From positions 1 to 51,553 of the forward strand of contig JASCOA010000007.1 in NCBI GenBank assembly GCA_029959365.1: a stretch of 51,553 nucleotides of DNA, written 5' to 3'. The notes beneath the pieces are model-generated. The model saw only the letters and a program-made list of their open reading frames with translations, made no database searches and was not told where the DNA came from. This stretch comes from Microbacteriaceae bacterium PS02343 (lineage in GTDB: Bacteria > Actinomycetota > Actinomycetes > Actinomycetales > Microbacteriaceae). Shown piece by piece: positions 24,127 through 33,256 of this stretch; position 1 is the stretch's first letter; each line of letters opens with the position of its first letter. The position numbers and the translations under genes are program-made.

Positions 24127-24924
24127 TCAGCCGACCCGGGCCGCGACGATGCCGCCGTCGACATCGAGCACGGTGCCGTGCACGTAGGCCGCCTCATCCG
24201 AGGCGAGGAATCGCACCGCGTGGGCGATGTCGATCGGGCGGCCCGGGGCTCCGGCAGGCGCGGCTGCGGTCATCCGCTCGAGGATCTCGATCGAGGCCTC
24301 GTTGCCCGGGGTGATGGTCGCGCCCGGTGCGACCGCGTTCACCCGCACGCCGCTCGGGCCGAACTCGGCGGCCCAGGCCCGGGTCAGCTGCACGAGCGCC
24401 GCCTTCGTCGCCGGGTAGAGAGCGACTCCCGGTGTTCCGACGTTCGCCATCCACGAGGTGATGTTGACGATCGAGCCCGAACCCCGCGCCGCCATCGCCG
24501 GCGCGAGCGCGCCGACCAGATCGTGCGGCACGCGGATGTTCGTGGCGAGCAGCGCGGCGACGTCCTCGTCCGGCAGCGACGCGGTCGGCCCGACCGGGAA
24601 GATGCCGGCGTTGTTGACGAGCAGGTCGACGCTGCCGCCGAGCGCTTCAGCGGCGCGAGCCGCGAAGTCGCGGGCGGCGGCGGGGCTCGCCGCGAGGTCG
24701 CCGACGACGACGGAGGAGCGCCCGCCGCTCGTCGCGATCGACTGGGCGACGCGCTCGGCGCGACCGGTGTCGCGCCCGTGCACGACCACGTGCACGCCGG
24801 AGGCGGCGAGCACGTGAGCGATCGCCGCGCCGATGCCGCTCGACGAGCCGGTCACGATGGCGGTGCGTCCAGCGAGCCGCTCATCGCGGGGCAAGGTGGT
24901 CAGGAGTTCATGGTCGGTGGTCAT
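24127..24924 (-). CDS. SDR family oxidoreductase
   Basis: 265 residues, classical short-chain dehydrogenase. Cofactor motif T-G-S-S-S-G-I-G (about 25-32), N-N-A-G (about 104), catalytic S (NITSWMA, about 156), Y-x-x-x-K (YPATK, 170-174) and C-terminal VLDVDGGIV. The HGRDTGRAERV stretch after strand 2 (R51) favours NADPH. Divergent from the AraC regulator at 25012, which probably controls it. The ATG at 24924 lacks a clear ribosome site. Confidence 0.92.
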   Translation of the reverse strand: MTTDHELLTTLPRDERLAGRTAIVTGSSSGIGAAIAHVLAASGVHVVVHGRDTGRAERVAQSIATSGGRSSVVVGDLAASPAAARDFAARAAEALGGSVDLLVNNAGIFPVGPTASLPDEDVAALLATNIRVPHDLVGALAPAMAARGSGSIVNITSWMANVGTPGVALYPATKAALVQLTRAWAAEFGPSGVRVNAVAPGATITPGNEASIEILERMTAAAPAGAPGRPIDIAHAVRFLASDEAAYVHGTVLDVDGGIVAARVG

Positions 24925-25011
24925 GAATCCAGGCTGCCCGGCTCGGAGCGAGCGCGGTTGCCGGATCCGATCGGGTGCTTGCCCGTTCCGTGCATCCGCT
25001 TGGATGGGGGT

Positions 25012-25902
25012 ATGGACCCCCGCATCAGCGTGAGCCTCGACCGGGCCGCGGAGCGCTCGCGCCGGCACATCGATGCGCCGCATCGGGCCGACGCGCTCGG
25101 GCTGCTGCTCGGGCGCACCACGGCGCCGACGCCGATGGCCTTCGTGCGGTACCCGCCGTGCCTCTCGGTCGTACTGAGCGGACGCAAGCGCTCGGGGGAC
25201 GACGGTGCGCCGCAGCAGGAGTGGGGTTCCGAGCGCTTCTTCATCACGCCCGTGGACCTGCCGATGATCGCCGGAGTCGTCGAACTGGGCGCGCATGACG
25301 ACTTCGTCTCGATGAACTGGCGCCTCGATCCCGCGATCGTCGCCGAGGTGGCCGCGCAGCTGCCGCGTCCCTCCCGCACCGGGCCGCCTGCGACGCTCGG
25401 CACGATGACCGTCGACCTCGCCGACGCGATCGACCGCCTGGTCGCCCTGCTCGACGCGCCCGAGGAGGTTCCGGTCCTCGCACCCCTGCTCAGCCGCGAG
25501 CTCGTGCTGCGGCTGCTGCAGAGCGACCAGGCGCCCCGGCTGCTCGCCGCCGCCGAGCAGGCGCACGCCGAGCTGGTCGGCGCCGTCGCCGAACGCCTGG
25601 GCGCGGACCTCGCCGCACCGTGGACGGCCGATGCGCTCGCCGCCGCGGTCGGTTCGAGCGCGGCTACGCTCACGCGGCGCTTCCGCGAGGTCACCGGACT
25701 GACGCCGATGCGGTACCTCAAGCGCCTGCGGCTCGGCGAAGCCCGTCGGCGCATGCTCGTGCTGGGCGACACCGCTGCACAAGCCGGCGCCGCGGTCGGC
25801 TACGTGAGCGCCTCGCACTTCTCCCGCGACTACCGCGGGGCCTACGGCGTCTCGCCCGCGGCCGACGCGAGCGCGATGCGCGAGCGGATGCACGCCGGCT
25901 GA
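25012..25902 (+). CDS. AraC family transcriptional regulator
   Basis: 296 residues. N-terminal AraC_N-type cupin-like sensing domain (about 20-170: YPPCLSVVLSGRKR, ERFFITPVDLPMIAGV) and C-terminal double helix-turn-helix (about 200-290: LAAAVGSSAATLTRRFREVTGLTPMRYLKRLRL, then AAVGYVSASHFSRDYRGAYG). The ATG lies 6 nt after a TTGGAT hexamer, fitting a leaderless start. Divergent from the SDR gene over 87 bp, the usual arrangement for an AraC regulator and the reductase it activates. Confidence 0.92.
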   Translation: MDPRISVSLDRAAERSRRHIDAPHRADALGLLLGRTTAPTPMAFVRYPPCLSVVLSGRKRSGDDGAPQQEWGSERFFITPVDLPMIAGVVELGAHDDFVSMNWRLDPAIVAEVAAQLPRPSRTGPPATLGTMTVDLADAIDRLVALLDAPEEVPVLAPLLSRELVLRLLQSDQAPRLLAAAEQAHAELVGAVAERLGADLAAPWTADALAAAVGSSAATLTRRFREVTGLTPMRYLKRLRLGEARRRMLVLGDTAAQAGAAVGYVSASHFSRDYRGAYGVSPAADASAMRERMHAG

Positions 25903-25992
25903 GATCCGGCGGGGGGGGGCACGACCGAGACGCCGCGTACACCCGAGCGAGCCGCAATCGGTCGGAGCCGTCCGTCGGCCCGCGCGACCGAG

Positions 25993-27696
25993 TCAGACCG
26001 CCCGCGCCTCGATGCGCGCGAACGCGCCGCCCGCCGACCGCAGCTCGCCGGCGACGCCGGTCTCGACGACGCGCCCGGCATCGAGCACGACGACCGGCGA
26101 GTCGTCCGGCACGAGGTCGGCGCGGTGCGTGATCTCCACGATGGTCAGGTCCGGATACCGTTCGATCAGCCGCGACCGGACGGTCGCCGCGGTCGTCGCG
26201 TCGAGCTGGCTGAGCGCCTCGTCGAGCACAAGCGCCTCGGGCCCCGCGACGAGCGCCCGGGCCAGGGCGAGCCGCTGGCGCTGGCCGCCGGAGACCTCGG
26301 TGCCCCGCTCGCGCAGCACCGTCTCCATCCCGTCGGGCAGGCCGTCGACCCACGCGTCGAGATCGACGGTGCGCAGCGCCTCGCGCAGCAGCTCCTCGGA
26401 CGCATCCGGTGCGGCGAGGCGCAGGTTCGATGCGATGGTGCCGCTGAGCAGCACAGGTCGCTGAGGCGCCAGGGCGACGCGACGGCGCAGCTCGTCGAGC
26501 GGCAGCTCGCGCAGCTCGACGCCGCCCAGGGCGACGGTGCCCGCGTCCGGATCCCAGCCGCGCAGCAGCAGGGCTCCGAGCGTGCTCTTGCCGCTGCCGG
26601 AGACGCCGACCACCGTCGACCAGGCGCCCGCGGCGAGCCGCAGGGAGACGCCGTCGAGTGCCGGGCTCGGGCGGCCCGGGTAGGTCAGGCTGACGCCGTC
26701 GACGACGATGCCCCGAGCGGATGCGGCGGGCAGGTCGTGGCCGGAGCCCGCGGGAACGCGGTCCAGCACGCGCGGCGCCGCGTCCACGACCTCGCGCACC
26801 CGGCCCGCCGCGGCGAACGCCGCGTCGAGGCCGCTGGCGAAGGCGTCGACGCCGCGCAGGGGGGTCCAGAGGCCGATCGCGACCACGAGGGCGAGCACCG
26901 CATCCGCTCCGTCGCCGGCGACCGCGATGACGGCGACGAGCGAGCCGCCGAGCAGGGCGGTGACGCCCGCCGTGCGCAGGCCCTGGATGGCGCCGGCGCG
27001 GCTGCGAGCCGTCGTGAGCTCGCGATCGGCGGCGTCGAGCGCGTCGAGCCGGCGCCGCTGGATGCCGAAGCCGAGCACCTCTCGTACGCCCTGCAGGTCG
27101 TCGCCGATGCGCGCGGCGAGGGCTCCGCGGCGCTCGGCCACGAGCCGGGCGCCGCGCCAGGAGGCGCCACCGGCGAGGAACGGCAGCGCCACCGCGAGCG
27201 CGGCGAACGGGGCCAGCACGAGGGCGAGCGTGCCGTCGACGACGAGGCCGAGCCAGAGCAGCGCGACGAGCGGCACGGCCAGCGCGGAGACGGCGGGCGG
27301 CATGGTGTGCGCGAAGAACACCTCGACGCGGTCGATGTCGCGGGTCGCGCGCTCGGTGAGCTCGGCGCCGGCGCGCCCCTGGGTCGCCGCCGGGGCCTGC
27401 GGAGCGAGCCGCGCGAAGAAGAGCTCGCGCAGCCGCTGCAGCGCGGTGAACGCCACCCAGTGGCCGGCGTACTGCTCGAGGTAGCGCAGCCCGGCCTTCA
27501 CCAGCGCGATCGCCACGAGCCAGCCCGCGAGCGCCCAGGTCGGCGGCTCGCCGGCGACGACCGCGGCGGCGGCCACGACGAGCAGGGCGACGCCGAGCAG
27601 CTGCTGCAGGATGCGCGCCAGCACCGAGACGCCGAGCACGGGCAGGAGCCCGCGGATGCTGGCGAGCAGCCAGCGCAGGATGCCGAGCCGGTTCAC
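25993..27696 (-). CDS. cydC: CydC-type thiol/heme exporter, ABC permease-ATPase
   Basis: 567 residues: six-helix ABC exporter membrane domain (about 1-320) and ABC ATPase (about 335-560) with Walker [13 protein letters not shown] (about 362), signature VSGGQRQR (about 468) and Walker B ALVLDEALSQLD. CydDC heterodimers export cysteine/glutathione and support cytochrome bd assembly; no cydAB is in this window. GTG start overlaps the cydD stop (GTGA). CydC versus CydD is assigned by order and similarity of the pair, so the two labels could be swapped. Confidence 0.85.
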   Translation of the reverse strand: MNRLGILRWLLASIRGLLPVLGVSVLARILQQLLGVALLVVAAAAVVAGEPPTWALAGWLVAIALVKAGLRYLEQYAGHWVAFTALQRLRELFFARLAPQAPAATQGRAGAELTERATRDIDRVEVFFAHTMPPAVSALAVPLVALLWLGLVVDGTLALVLAPFAALAVALPFLAGGASWRGARLVAERRGALAARIGDDLQGVREVLGFGIQRRRLDALDAADRELTTARSRAGAIQGLRTAGVTALLGGSLVAVIAVAGDGADAVLALVVAIGLWTPLRGVDAFASGLDAAFAAAGRVREVVDAAPRVLDRVPAGSGHDLPAASARGIVVDGVSLTYPGRPSPALDGVSLRLAAGAWSTVVGVSGSGKSTLGALLLRGWDPDAGTVALGGVELRELPLDELRRRVALAPQRPVLLSGTIASNLRLAAPDASEELLREALRTVDLDAWVDGLPDGMETVLRERGTEVSGGQRQRLALARALVAGPEALVLDEALSQLDATTAATVRSRLIERYPDLTIVEITHRADLVPDDSPVVVLDAGRVVETGVAGELRSAGGAFARIEARAV

Positions 27697-29462
27697 GAGG
27701 CGCCCCCGAGCGCGATCACGCGGTCGGCGGCGAGGATCGCGCCCGGCCGGTGGGCGATCATGAGCACCGTGCGGCCGGCGGCGAGCCGGTCGAGCGCCGC
27801 GAGGATCGCGGCCTCGCTCGCGAGGTCGACCTGCGAGGTCGGCTCGTCGAGCAGCAGGATCGGGGCGTCGCGCAGGAAGGCGCGGGCGATCGCGAGCCGC
27901 TGGGCCTGGCCGCCGGAGAGCAGGGCGCCCTGCTCGCCGACCTCGGCGCCGAGCCCCTCGGGCAGCGCCGCGATCTCCTCGCGGAGACCGGCGTCGTCGA
28001 GCGCGCGCCAGAGCGCGTCGTCCGTGGCGTCGGGCGCTGCGACGCGCAGGTTCTCGGCGATCGTGCCGAGGAAGAGGAAGGTCTGCTGCTCGACGACCGC
28101 GAGCCGCGCCCGCATCCCGGCGGGATCGCCGCTCAGCCCGTCGACGACCACCTGTCCCTCGAGCGCATGCAGGTGCCCCTGGAGCAGTGCCGCGACGGTG
28201 GACTTGCCGACGCCGCTCGGGCCGACGAGCGCGACGCGCTCTCCCGGCTCCACCCGCAGCGAGAGTCCGCGCAGCACGGGCCGGGCGCCGGGCCAGCCCG
28301 CGGTGACCGCGTCGAGCACGATCGAGCCGGCAGGCGCATCCGCTCGCTCCGCCTGCGCCGTCGCCCGTGGGCGCGGCCCGGCCAGGTGCCCGGCGATCTG
28401 GCCCTGCGCGGCACGGCCCCCGATGCCGACGTAGAAGAACTGGCCGATCATGTCGACCGGGCCCGTGACGAGCAGCGCGGTGAGCAGCACCGCGGCGGCC
28501 TCGCCGAGCGTGAGGGCGCCGGATGCGACGCGCGCGGTCGCGATGACCGCCGCGGCCACGATCACGCTGAGCGAGAAGACCGCGTCGACGACCAGGATGA
28601 GCAGCTGATTGCCGGCGAGCACGCGCAGCAGATCGCGCCGGTAGGTCTCGCCGCGACGCGCGAGGTCCTCGCCGGCGCGACCGGCGGCGCGGGCGTAGAC
28701 GAGCGTGCCGAGTGCCTGGATCGCCTCGAGGAAGCCCGCCGTCAGTCGGGCCTGCGTGCGACGGGAGGCGCCGCCGAGCGGGCGCACGAGCCGCTGGAAG
28801 CCGCCGATCGCGGGCGGTACGACGAGCAGCAGCAGCGCCAGCAGGCCGGCCGCGACGGGGTCGACCGCGAGCGCCAGCACCGCGAGGGCCAGCAGCGGGG
28901 TGGTCAGCGCGCCGAGCATGGGGCCGAGGAACGCGGCGCGGTACTGCGCCACGCGCTCCACCGCGCCCGTGGCCAGCGCGAGCAGTGCGCCCGAGCGGCC
29001 CGCGACGTCGGTGGCGCCGCGCTCGAAGACCCGGGCGACGACGGTGCCGCGCAGCCGCCGCTCGGCCTCTGCCGAGGCGCGCTGCGAGAACCAGGCGCCG
29101 ACGCCGGCGAGCACGGCGGCGAGCAGCGCGAGCGCGATCATGAGCGGAACCGCATCGGGTCGGCGTCCGCCGAGCAGCTCGTCGACCGCCCGGCCGACGA
29201 GCACGAAGAGCACGGCGGTAGCGGATGCGGACCCCCAGGCGAGCCCCGCGGCGGCCCAGAGCGCCCAGCGCGGGCTGGCGTCGCGGATCGCGGCGGGCAG
29301 CGGGCCGTCCTGCGCCCCGGGGCGCCCGCCGGAGGCTCCCGGATGCCCACCGGGTGCGCCCGGATGCGCACCGGCAGCGCCAGGATGCCCGCCCGACCCC
29401 GCAGCGTGCGGCCGAGCGGATCCGCCGGGTCGGCCAGGCGATGCGGGGATCTTTGCGGTCAT
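27693..29462 (-). CDS. cydD: CydD-type thiol/heme exporter, ABC permease-ATPase
   Basis: 589 residues. ABC exporter fold: membrane domain about 60-350, ATPase about 370-585 with Walker A LVGPSGVGKSTV (about 411), signature LSGGQAQR (about 518) and ILLLDEPTSQVD. Partner of the overlapping cydC. Unusual feature: residues 22-50 are a repetitive H-P-G-A/G-G tract ahead of the first helix. Start at ATG 29462 (MTAKIPASP) has no Shine-Dalgarno site; a TTG at 29558 is in frame, but it coincides with a -10 hexamer and the leader reading fits better. Confidence 0.85.
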   Translation of the reverse strand: MTAKIPASPGRPGGSARPHAAGSGGHPGAAGAHPGAPGGHPGASGGRPGAQDGPLPAAIRDASPRWALWAAAGLAWGSASATAVLFVLVGRAVDELLGGRRPDAVPLMIALALLAAVLAGVGAWFSQRASAEAERRLRGTVVARVFERGATDVAGRSGALLALATGAVERVAQYRAAFLGPMLGALTTPLLALAVLALAVDPVAAGLLALLLLVVPPAIGGFQRLVRPLGGASRRTQARLTAGFLEAIQALGTLVYARAAGRAGEDLARRGETYRRDLLRVLAGNQLLILVVDAVFSLSVIVAAAVIATARVASGALTLGEAAAVLLTALLVTGPVDMIGQFFYVGIGGRAAQGQIAGHLAGPRPRATAQAERADAPAGSIVLDAVTAGWPGARPVLRGLSLRVEPGERVALVGPSGVGKSTVAALLQGHLHALEGQVVVDGLSGDPAGMRARLAVVEQQTFLFLGTIAENLRVAAPDATDDALWRALDDAGLREEIAALPEGLGAEVGEQGALLSGGQAQRLAIARAFLRDAPILLLDEPTSQVDLASEAAILAALDRLAAGRTVLMIAHRPGAILAADRVIALGGAS

Positions 29463-29557
29463 GGGGGGGCTGCCGTTCGTGGTGCCGACCGGCGGGGCCG
29501 CGGTGGCGGCCGGCGGCGCCGGACGGAGAGGCCGAGCGCGAGGCGATCGACCCGGCA

Positions 29558-29563
29558 ATGCTA
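29558..29563 (-). promoter_or_regulatory. Candidate -10 element TAGCAT for cydDC
   Basis: TAGCAT on the minus strand would start transcription near 29551, giving a leader of about 90 nt to the cydD ATG. The surrounding 29463-29680 stretch holds no other gene that I can support. Confidence 0.35.
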
Positions 29564-29680
29564 CCGACGCGGCCGAGCGGCGGCAGGCGCATCCGCCCGC
29601 CCGCCCGGCGCGCGCTCAGCAATCGGGACGGCAGCGCGCGGGGACGCGGCGTGTGGACGGTCAGCCCTGACCACGACGCA

Positions 29681-29713
29681 GCGGCGGGAGGCGCCTGCAC
29701 CGCCTCCCGCCGC
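29681..29713 (-). terminator. Terminator of the metallophosphoesterase gene
   Basis: Perfect 13-bp stem GCGGCGGGAGGCG / CGCCTCCCGCCGC with a 7-nt loop, 17 bp past the stop at 29730. Confidence 0.75.
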
Positions 29714-29729
29714 ATCCGCTCCGCCGCTG

Positions 29730-31919
29730 CTACTCCGCGGAGCCGCGCCGCACGCGACGCGCCCGCAGGACGAGCGCCGTGCCGAGCGCGAGCACCCCGC
29801 CGGCGACCGCGGCGAGCACCGCTGCGGTCGAGCCGTCGAGGCCCGTGCGCGAGAGGCTGCCGGTGCTCGCGCCGGCCGAGGAGCCGTCCGCAGCGGACGA
29901 GCCGCCCGGCTGCTGCGAGGCGGCCGGCGCGGGCTGCTGCGACGGCTCCTGCGACGGCAGCGGCGCGGGCTCCGACGGCTCGGGCGAGGGCTCGACGACC
30001 GGCGCGAGCTCGGCGTCGAAGGCGACGAGCGGGTTCGGCACCGTCACCTGCCGCAGCTGCTCGTAGCCGGCGGCCGAGGACGCCGCGAAGTCGTACGCCG
30101 TCACGACGACGCGGTCGTCGTAGCGCTCGAAGGTCAGCCCTCGGTTCATGTCGCCGGTCGTCACCTCGCGGCGGCTGGCGGTGGTCTCGCCCACCGCGTC
30201 CCACTCCACGTGCATGCCGATGGTGTTGACGGCCGTGAAGCCGTCGGGGTGCCCGTCGACGGTGCGGCGCTGCATCGCCCAGTCGCCCTGCTCGGCCGGG
30301 TAGTGGGTGTGCCCGGTCAGCACGATCGCGTTCGGGTAGTTGCCGAGGATGCTCGTGAGCCGGTCGTTGTGCTGATGGTGGGTGCTGTACCCCGGGTGCC
30401 ACGAGGCCGACACGGTGTTCCCGAGGGGGAAGTGCGTGATCACGGCCACCTGCTGGTCGAGCGCCGTCCAGTGCGCCAGGCGCTGCTCGAGGAAGCGCAC
30501 CTGCGCCTCGCTCATGGCCACGTCGCTCGGGCCGGCGAACTCCTGACCCAGCACGATGACGGGCAGGCCGCCGCCCGGGCCCTGGAGCACCTGCTCGTAC
30601 CAGACGCCGTCGCGCTCGGCGAAGTCGAGGAAGCGCTGCCGGTTGGCGTCGAAGCCGCCCGCGGCGTAGCGCTCGTGGTTGCCGATCGCCGCGACGGTCG
30701 CGGCGGGGCGGATGCCCTCGGTCGTGTCCATGACGGCGTCGATCTCGTCCCACTCCGCGACCGTTCCGGAGTTCACGATGTCGCCGACCATGAGCAGGCC
30801 GGCCGGGTCGGGACTGATCGTCGCGAAGTCGCCGAGCCCGTGCTCGAGGTCGGCGGGGTGGCCCTGGATGTCGCTGACGACCCAGGCGGTGGTGGGCGCG
30901 CCGGTCGCGGCCGTCTGCACACGGTGCACGGCCACCGAGTCGATCGCCCAGTAGCGCGATTCCTCACCCGGCGCGAAGTCCCAGCTGAAGACCGCCTGGC
31001 GGGCGCCCTCCGGCACCGCGACGACGAGGTCCTGCGCGCCGTTCATCTGCGTCTCGTCGTAGCCGTCGACGACGCTCGCCGAGTCGAGGCGCAGCAGCTC
31101 CTGCGGCGCAGCGCCGTCGAAGGCGACCCGCACGACGCCGCTCTGGCCTGCGGACCCCCGGTAGTGGCTGTCGAAGGTCAGCCGAGCGGAGGCGAGCCCT
31201 GCCACCTCGACCGGCGCGCTCGTGAGCGTGGTCGCGCCGCCCCGCGCCGCATCCGCGACGAGGATGCCCTCGTGCGCCCGCCCGAAGCGGTCGCGCATCT
31301 CGTCGAGCCCGGCGACCCAGTCGGCGCGGGTCGTGCCCGCCCAGCCGGTGGTGGCGGACTCGACGGTCCAGCCCTCGGGCAGCGCGCCGTCGTCGAAGCC
31401 GAAGCGCGCGATCACGCCGTCGGTATCGATCGTGGTCGCGACCGGGTCGATCTCGACCGGGGTGCTCGGGTCGCCGGGCACTGGGGCCTCGGGAGCGGCG
31501 GTGACGGTCAGCGCGATCGGATCGGCGAGGGGCGCCCAGCCGTCGTCGGCGAGCAGGTGCACGACCCAGTCGCCGGCAGGCAGGTCGGCGGTGTCGAACT
31601 CGAGGGCGCCGCTCGCGTCGGGTGCGTAACGCCAGAGGGTCGAGGCCGGACCGCCGGGCGTCTGGCCGGCGCGGTAGACGCCGACCCAGTTGAGCGGGTT
31701 CGCGCTCGGCACCGCGTAGGTGACGACGAGCGGCTCGCCCGCCCGCACCGTGGTGGCGGAGAGCGCGAGGCTCGCGTCGGCGGCCGCCACGGCCGCGCTC
31801 GGAGCGAGCGGCGCGACGGCGAGGCCGCCGACGGTCAGGGTCGCGAAGGCGGCGACGGCGGCGGTGCGCAGCAGCGCACGACGTCGGCGCTCGGCGAGGG
31901 TGGGGGCGATGGCGGCCAC
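29730..31919 (-). CDS. Secreted, wall-anchored calcineurin-like metallophosphoesterase
   Basis: 729 residues. Signal peptide (about 14-46), an Ig-like domain (about 48-140), a jelly-roll-like region (about 165-335), then the metallophosphoesterase core with metal motifs DIQGH (about 345), GDIVNSG (about 377), GNHE (about 413), THFPLG (about 496) and TGHTHYP (about 540). The tail has a P/E/S/Q-rich wall-spanning stretch, an L-S-R-T-G motif, a hydrophobic helix and R-R-V-R-R: a sortase-type anchor with a divergent LPxTG. Substrate unknown, possibly extracellular phosphoesters. GTG start with GGAAGGACC upstream. Preceded by a GntR gene on the same strand. Confidence 0.9.
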   Translation of the reverse strand: MAAIAPTLAERRRRALLRTAAVAAFATLTVGGLAVAPLAPSAAVAAADASLALSATTVRAGEPLVVTYAVPSANPLNWVGVYRAGQTPGGPASTLWRYAPDASGALEFDTADLPAGDWVVHLLADDGWAPLADPIALTVTAAPEAPVPGDPSTPVEIDPVATTIDTDGVIARFGFDDGALPEGWTVESATTGWAGTTRADWVAGLDEMRDRFGRAHEGILVADAARGGATTLTSAPVEVAGLASARLTFDSHYRGSAGQSGVVRVAFDGAAPQELLRLDSASVVDGYDETQMNGAQDLVVAVPEGARQAVFSWDFAPGEESRYWAIDSVAVHRVQTAATGAPTTAWVVSDIQGHPADLEHGLGDFATISPDPAGLLMVGDIVNSGTVAEWDEIDAVMDTTEGIRPAATVAAIGNHERYAAGGFDANRQRFLDFAERDGVWYEQVLQGPGGGLPVIVLGQEFAGPSDVAMSEAQVRFLEQRLAHWTALDQQVAVITHFPLGNTVSASWHPGYSTHHQHNDRLTSILGNYPNAIVLTGHTHYPAEQGDWAMQRRTVDGHPDGFTAVNTIGMHVEWDAVGETTASRREVTTGDMNRGLTFERYDDRVVVTAYDFAASSAAGYEQLRQVTVPNPLVAFDAELAPVVEPSPEPSEPAPLPSQEPSQQPAPAASQQPGGSSAADGSSAGASTGSLSRTGLDGSTAAVLAAVAGGVLALGTALVLRARRVRRGSAE

Positions 31920-31968
31920 GGAGGGTCCTTCCGGCAGGGGGCGGGGTCAGCGCGTCCGATGCTCGGCA

Positions 31969-31994
31969 GGGTTCCGGAACCCCCGGTGAACCGG
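31969..31994. promoter_or_regulatory. Two adjacent dyads upstream of the phosphoesterase
   Basis: GGGTTCCGGAACCC (31969-31982), a perfect 14-bp palindrome, is directly followed by CCGGT-GA-ACCGG (31983-31994). They lie about 50 bp ahead of the phosphoesterase start and just after the gntR terminator. Candidate operator for the neighbouring GntR protein. Confidence 0.4.
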
Positions 31995-32024
31995 CGGTGG
32001 ACGGCTCATGGCCGCCCCGTTCGA

Positions 32025-32072
32025 GGGGCGAGCGGATGCGGACCGCCGTGCGCAGCGGTCCGATCGCGCCCC
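32025..32072 (-). terminator. Terminator hairpin of the GntR gene
   Basis: CGGACCGC (32039-32046) / GCGGTCCG (32055-32062) with an 8-nt loop, extended by flanking GGGGCG (32025-32030) and CGCCCC (about 32067-32072). It starts 9 bp after the stop at 32081. Confidence 0.6.
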
Positions 32073-32080
32073 GATGCGGC

Positions 32081-32824
32081 TCAGCCCAGCACCCTCCCGA
32101 AGAGCCCGGCCCGCGCATCCGCCTTGACCTCGAAGGAGACCGCCCCGGGCACGTAGCGGTCGTCGCTGAGGTCGATGGGTCGGCCGTCGGCGGCGAAGGC
32201 GCGGCGGGTCGCGCGCAGCAGCGGGCTCGATCGCCGGACGTCGAGCAGCTGCGCGTCGACGCTCGAGGCGGCGACGGCGTCGATGCGATGCGAGCCGCTC
32301 GCCTCGGCCAGCCCCGCGGCGGCGAGCACGGCCACGTAGGACGGCGTGTCGGCGGGCAGCCCGCGCACGACGCCGGCGACCCACGGCGGGTACACCGAGC
32401 GCTCGACCATGACCGGTCGACCGGAGAGCGTGCGCACGCGCGTGACGCGCAGCACGGGCTCGCCGGGCGAGACGGCGAGCAGCCGGGCCTCGGTGCCGGT
32501 GGCGGCGTCGTCGCGCTCGTCGAGCACCCGCCCGCCCGGCTCGAAGCCGCGATCGCGCGCCCACTGGGCGAAGCCGCGGAAGCCGCTGAGCTCCTGCGCG
32601 TGCACGGCCGACTGCACGAACCAGCCGGAGCCGGGGCGGGGCTCGAGCACGCCGCGACGCTGCAGGGCGGCCAGGGCGGCCCGCAGGGTGCCGCGGGCCA
32701 CGCCGAAGGCGCGGGCCAGCTCGAGCTCGCTCGGCAGCCGGGTGCCGACCGGGTACTCCCCCGCGATGATGCGGCGGTCGAGCTCGGCCGCGATGGCGCG
32801 GGTTCGGGTGGGCGCGGCGGTCAC
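32081..32824 (-). CDS. GntR family (HutC/UTRA) transcriptional regulator
   Basis: 247 residues. N-terminal winged helix (about 6-72: YPVGTRLPSELELARAFGVARGTLRAALAALQRRGVLEPRPGSGWFV) and C-terminal UTRA ligand-binding domain (about 95-240: LRVTRVRTLSGRPVMVERSVYP ... SFEVKADARAG), the HutC subfamily that responds to sugars or histidine-type effectors. GTG start. The next gene on the same strand is the metallophosphoesterase, with paired dyads between, so that gene is a plausible target. Effector not predictable. Confidence 0.9.
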   Translation of the reverse strand: MTAAPTRTRAIAAELDRRIIAGEYPVGTRLPSELELARAFGVARGTLRAALAALQRRGVLEPRPGSGWFVQSAVHAQELSGFRGFAQWARDRGFEPGGRVLDERDDAATGTEARLLAVSPGEPVLRVTRVRTLSGRPVMVERSVYPPWVAGVVRGLPADTPSYVAVLAAAGLAEASGSHRIDAVAASSVDAQLLDVRRSSPLLRATRRAFAADGRPIDLSDDRYVPGAVSFEVKADARAGLFGRVLG

Positions 32825-32916
32825 GCCCGGCAGCGTGCCGGGCTCAGGTGAACAGCTGGTTGCGGCGGTCCAGGGCGCACGCGCACGGGGCGGACCGGTT
32901 CAGCGGGGGCGTCCGC

Positions 32917-33045
32917 TCAGCGGGTCAGGGCGAGCACCACCAGCACGGCGGCGCCGATCGCCAGCACGGCGGCGATGGGGATCAGGATGCGATCGAGCCG
33001 GTCTGGGCGGCGCGGCGGCTTCGGGCGGTGCGAGCGAGCGGACAC
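32917..33045 (-). CDS. Small single-pass membrane protein, 42 aa
   Basis: A short gene with a strong ribosome-binding site, GAGGAGGT, 3 nt before the GTG start. Basic cytoplasmic N-terminus (RSHRPKPPRRPDRLDR) followed by one membrane helix (about 20-40, ILIPIAAVLAIGAAVLVVLAL). Family unknown. Sits between the GntR gene and the divergent SDR gene. Confidence 0.65.
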   Translation of the reverse strand: MSARSHRPKPPRRPDRLDRILIPIAAVLAIGAAVLVVLALTR

Positions 33046-33256
33046 GGGACCTCCTCGGCGGAGCGGATGCAGCGGCCGCACGGCGAGTCGGGGTGCTCCC
33101 GCCGCGAACGGTCCACGACACCACCGAGTGTGCGTCCTCGGGGCGGGCGAGGCAACGCCCTCGCTCGGGGGCGCGACGGTCACCGGGGGCCCCCGAGTTG
33201 CGACCGGCCCGGCCGGTTCGCGAGGCTGGGCGGAAGCACCCGCCGCAGGAGGAACC
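33046..33256. other. Divergent intergenic region with GC palindromes
   Basis: 211 bp between the small membrane gene and the SDR gene. It contains CGGGGGCCCCCG (33184-33195) and the dyad CCGGCC-C-GGCCGG (33204-33216), either of which could be an operator for the SDR gene. No convincing -10 hexamer was picked. Confidence 0.4.

Noticed and set aside
25910-25920. G run after the AraC gene as another artefact block
   Set aside because: Only nine to ten G, and sequence on both sides is normal; could be genuine.
27750-32156. 1468-codon open frame on the plus strand across cydD and the phosphoesterase
   Set aside because: Spans three minus-strand genes and their terminators; no recognisable domain; shadow.
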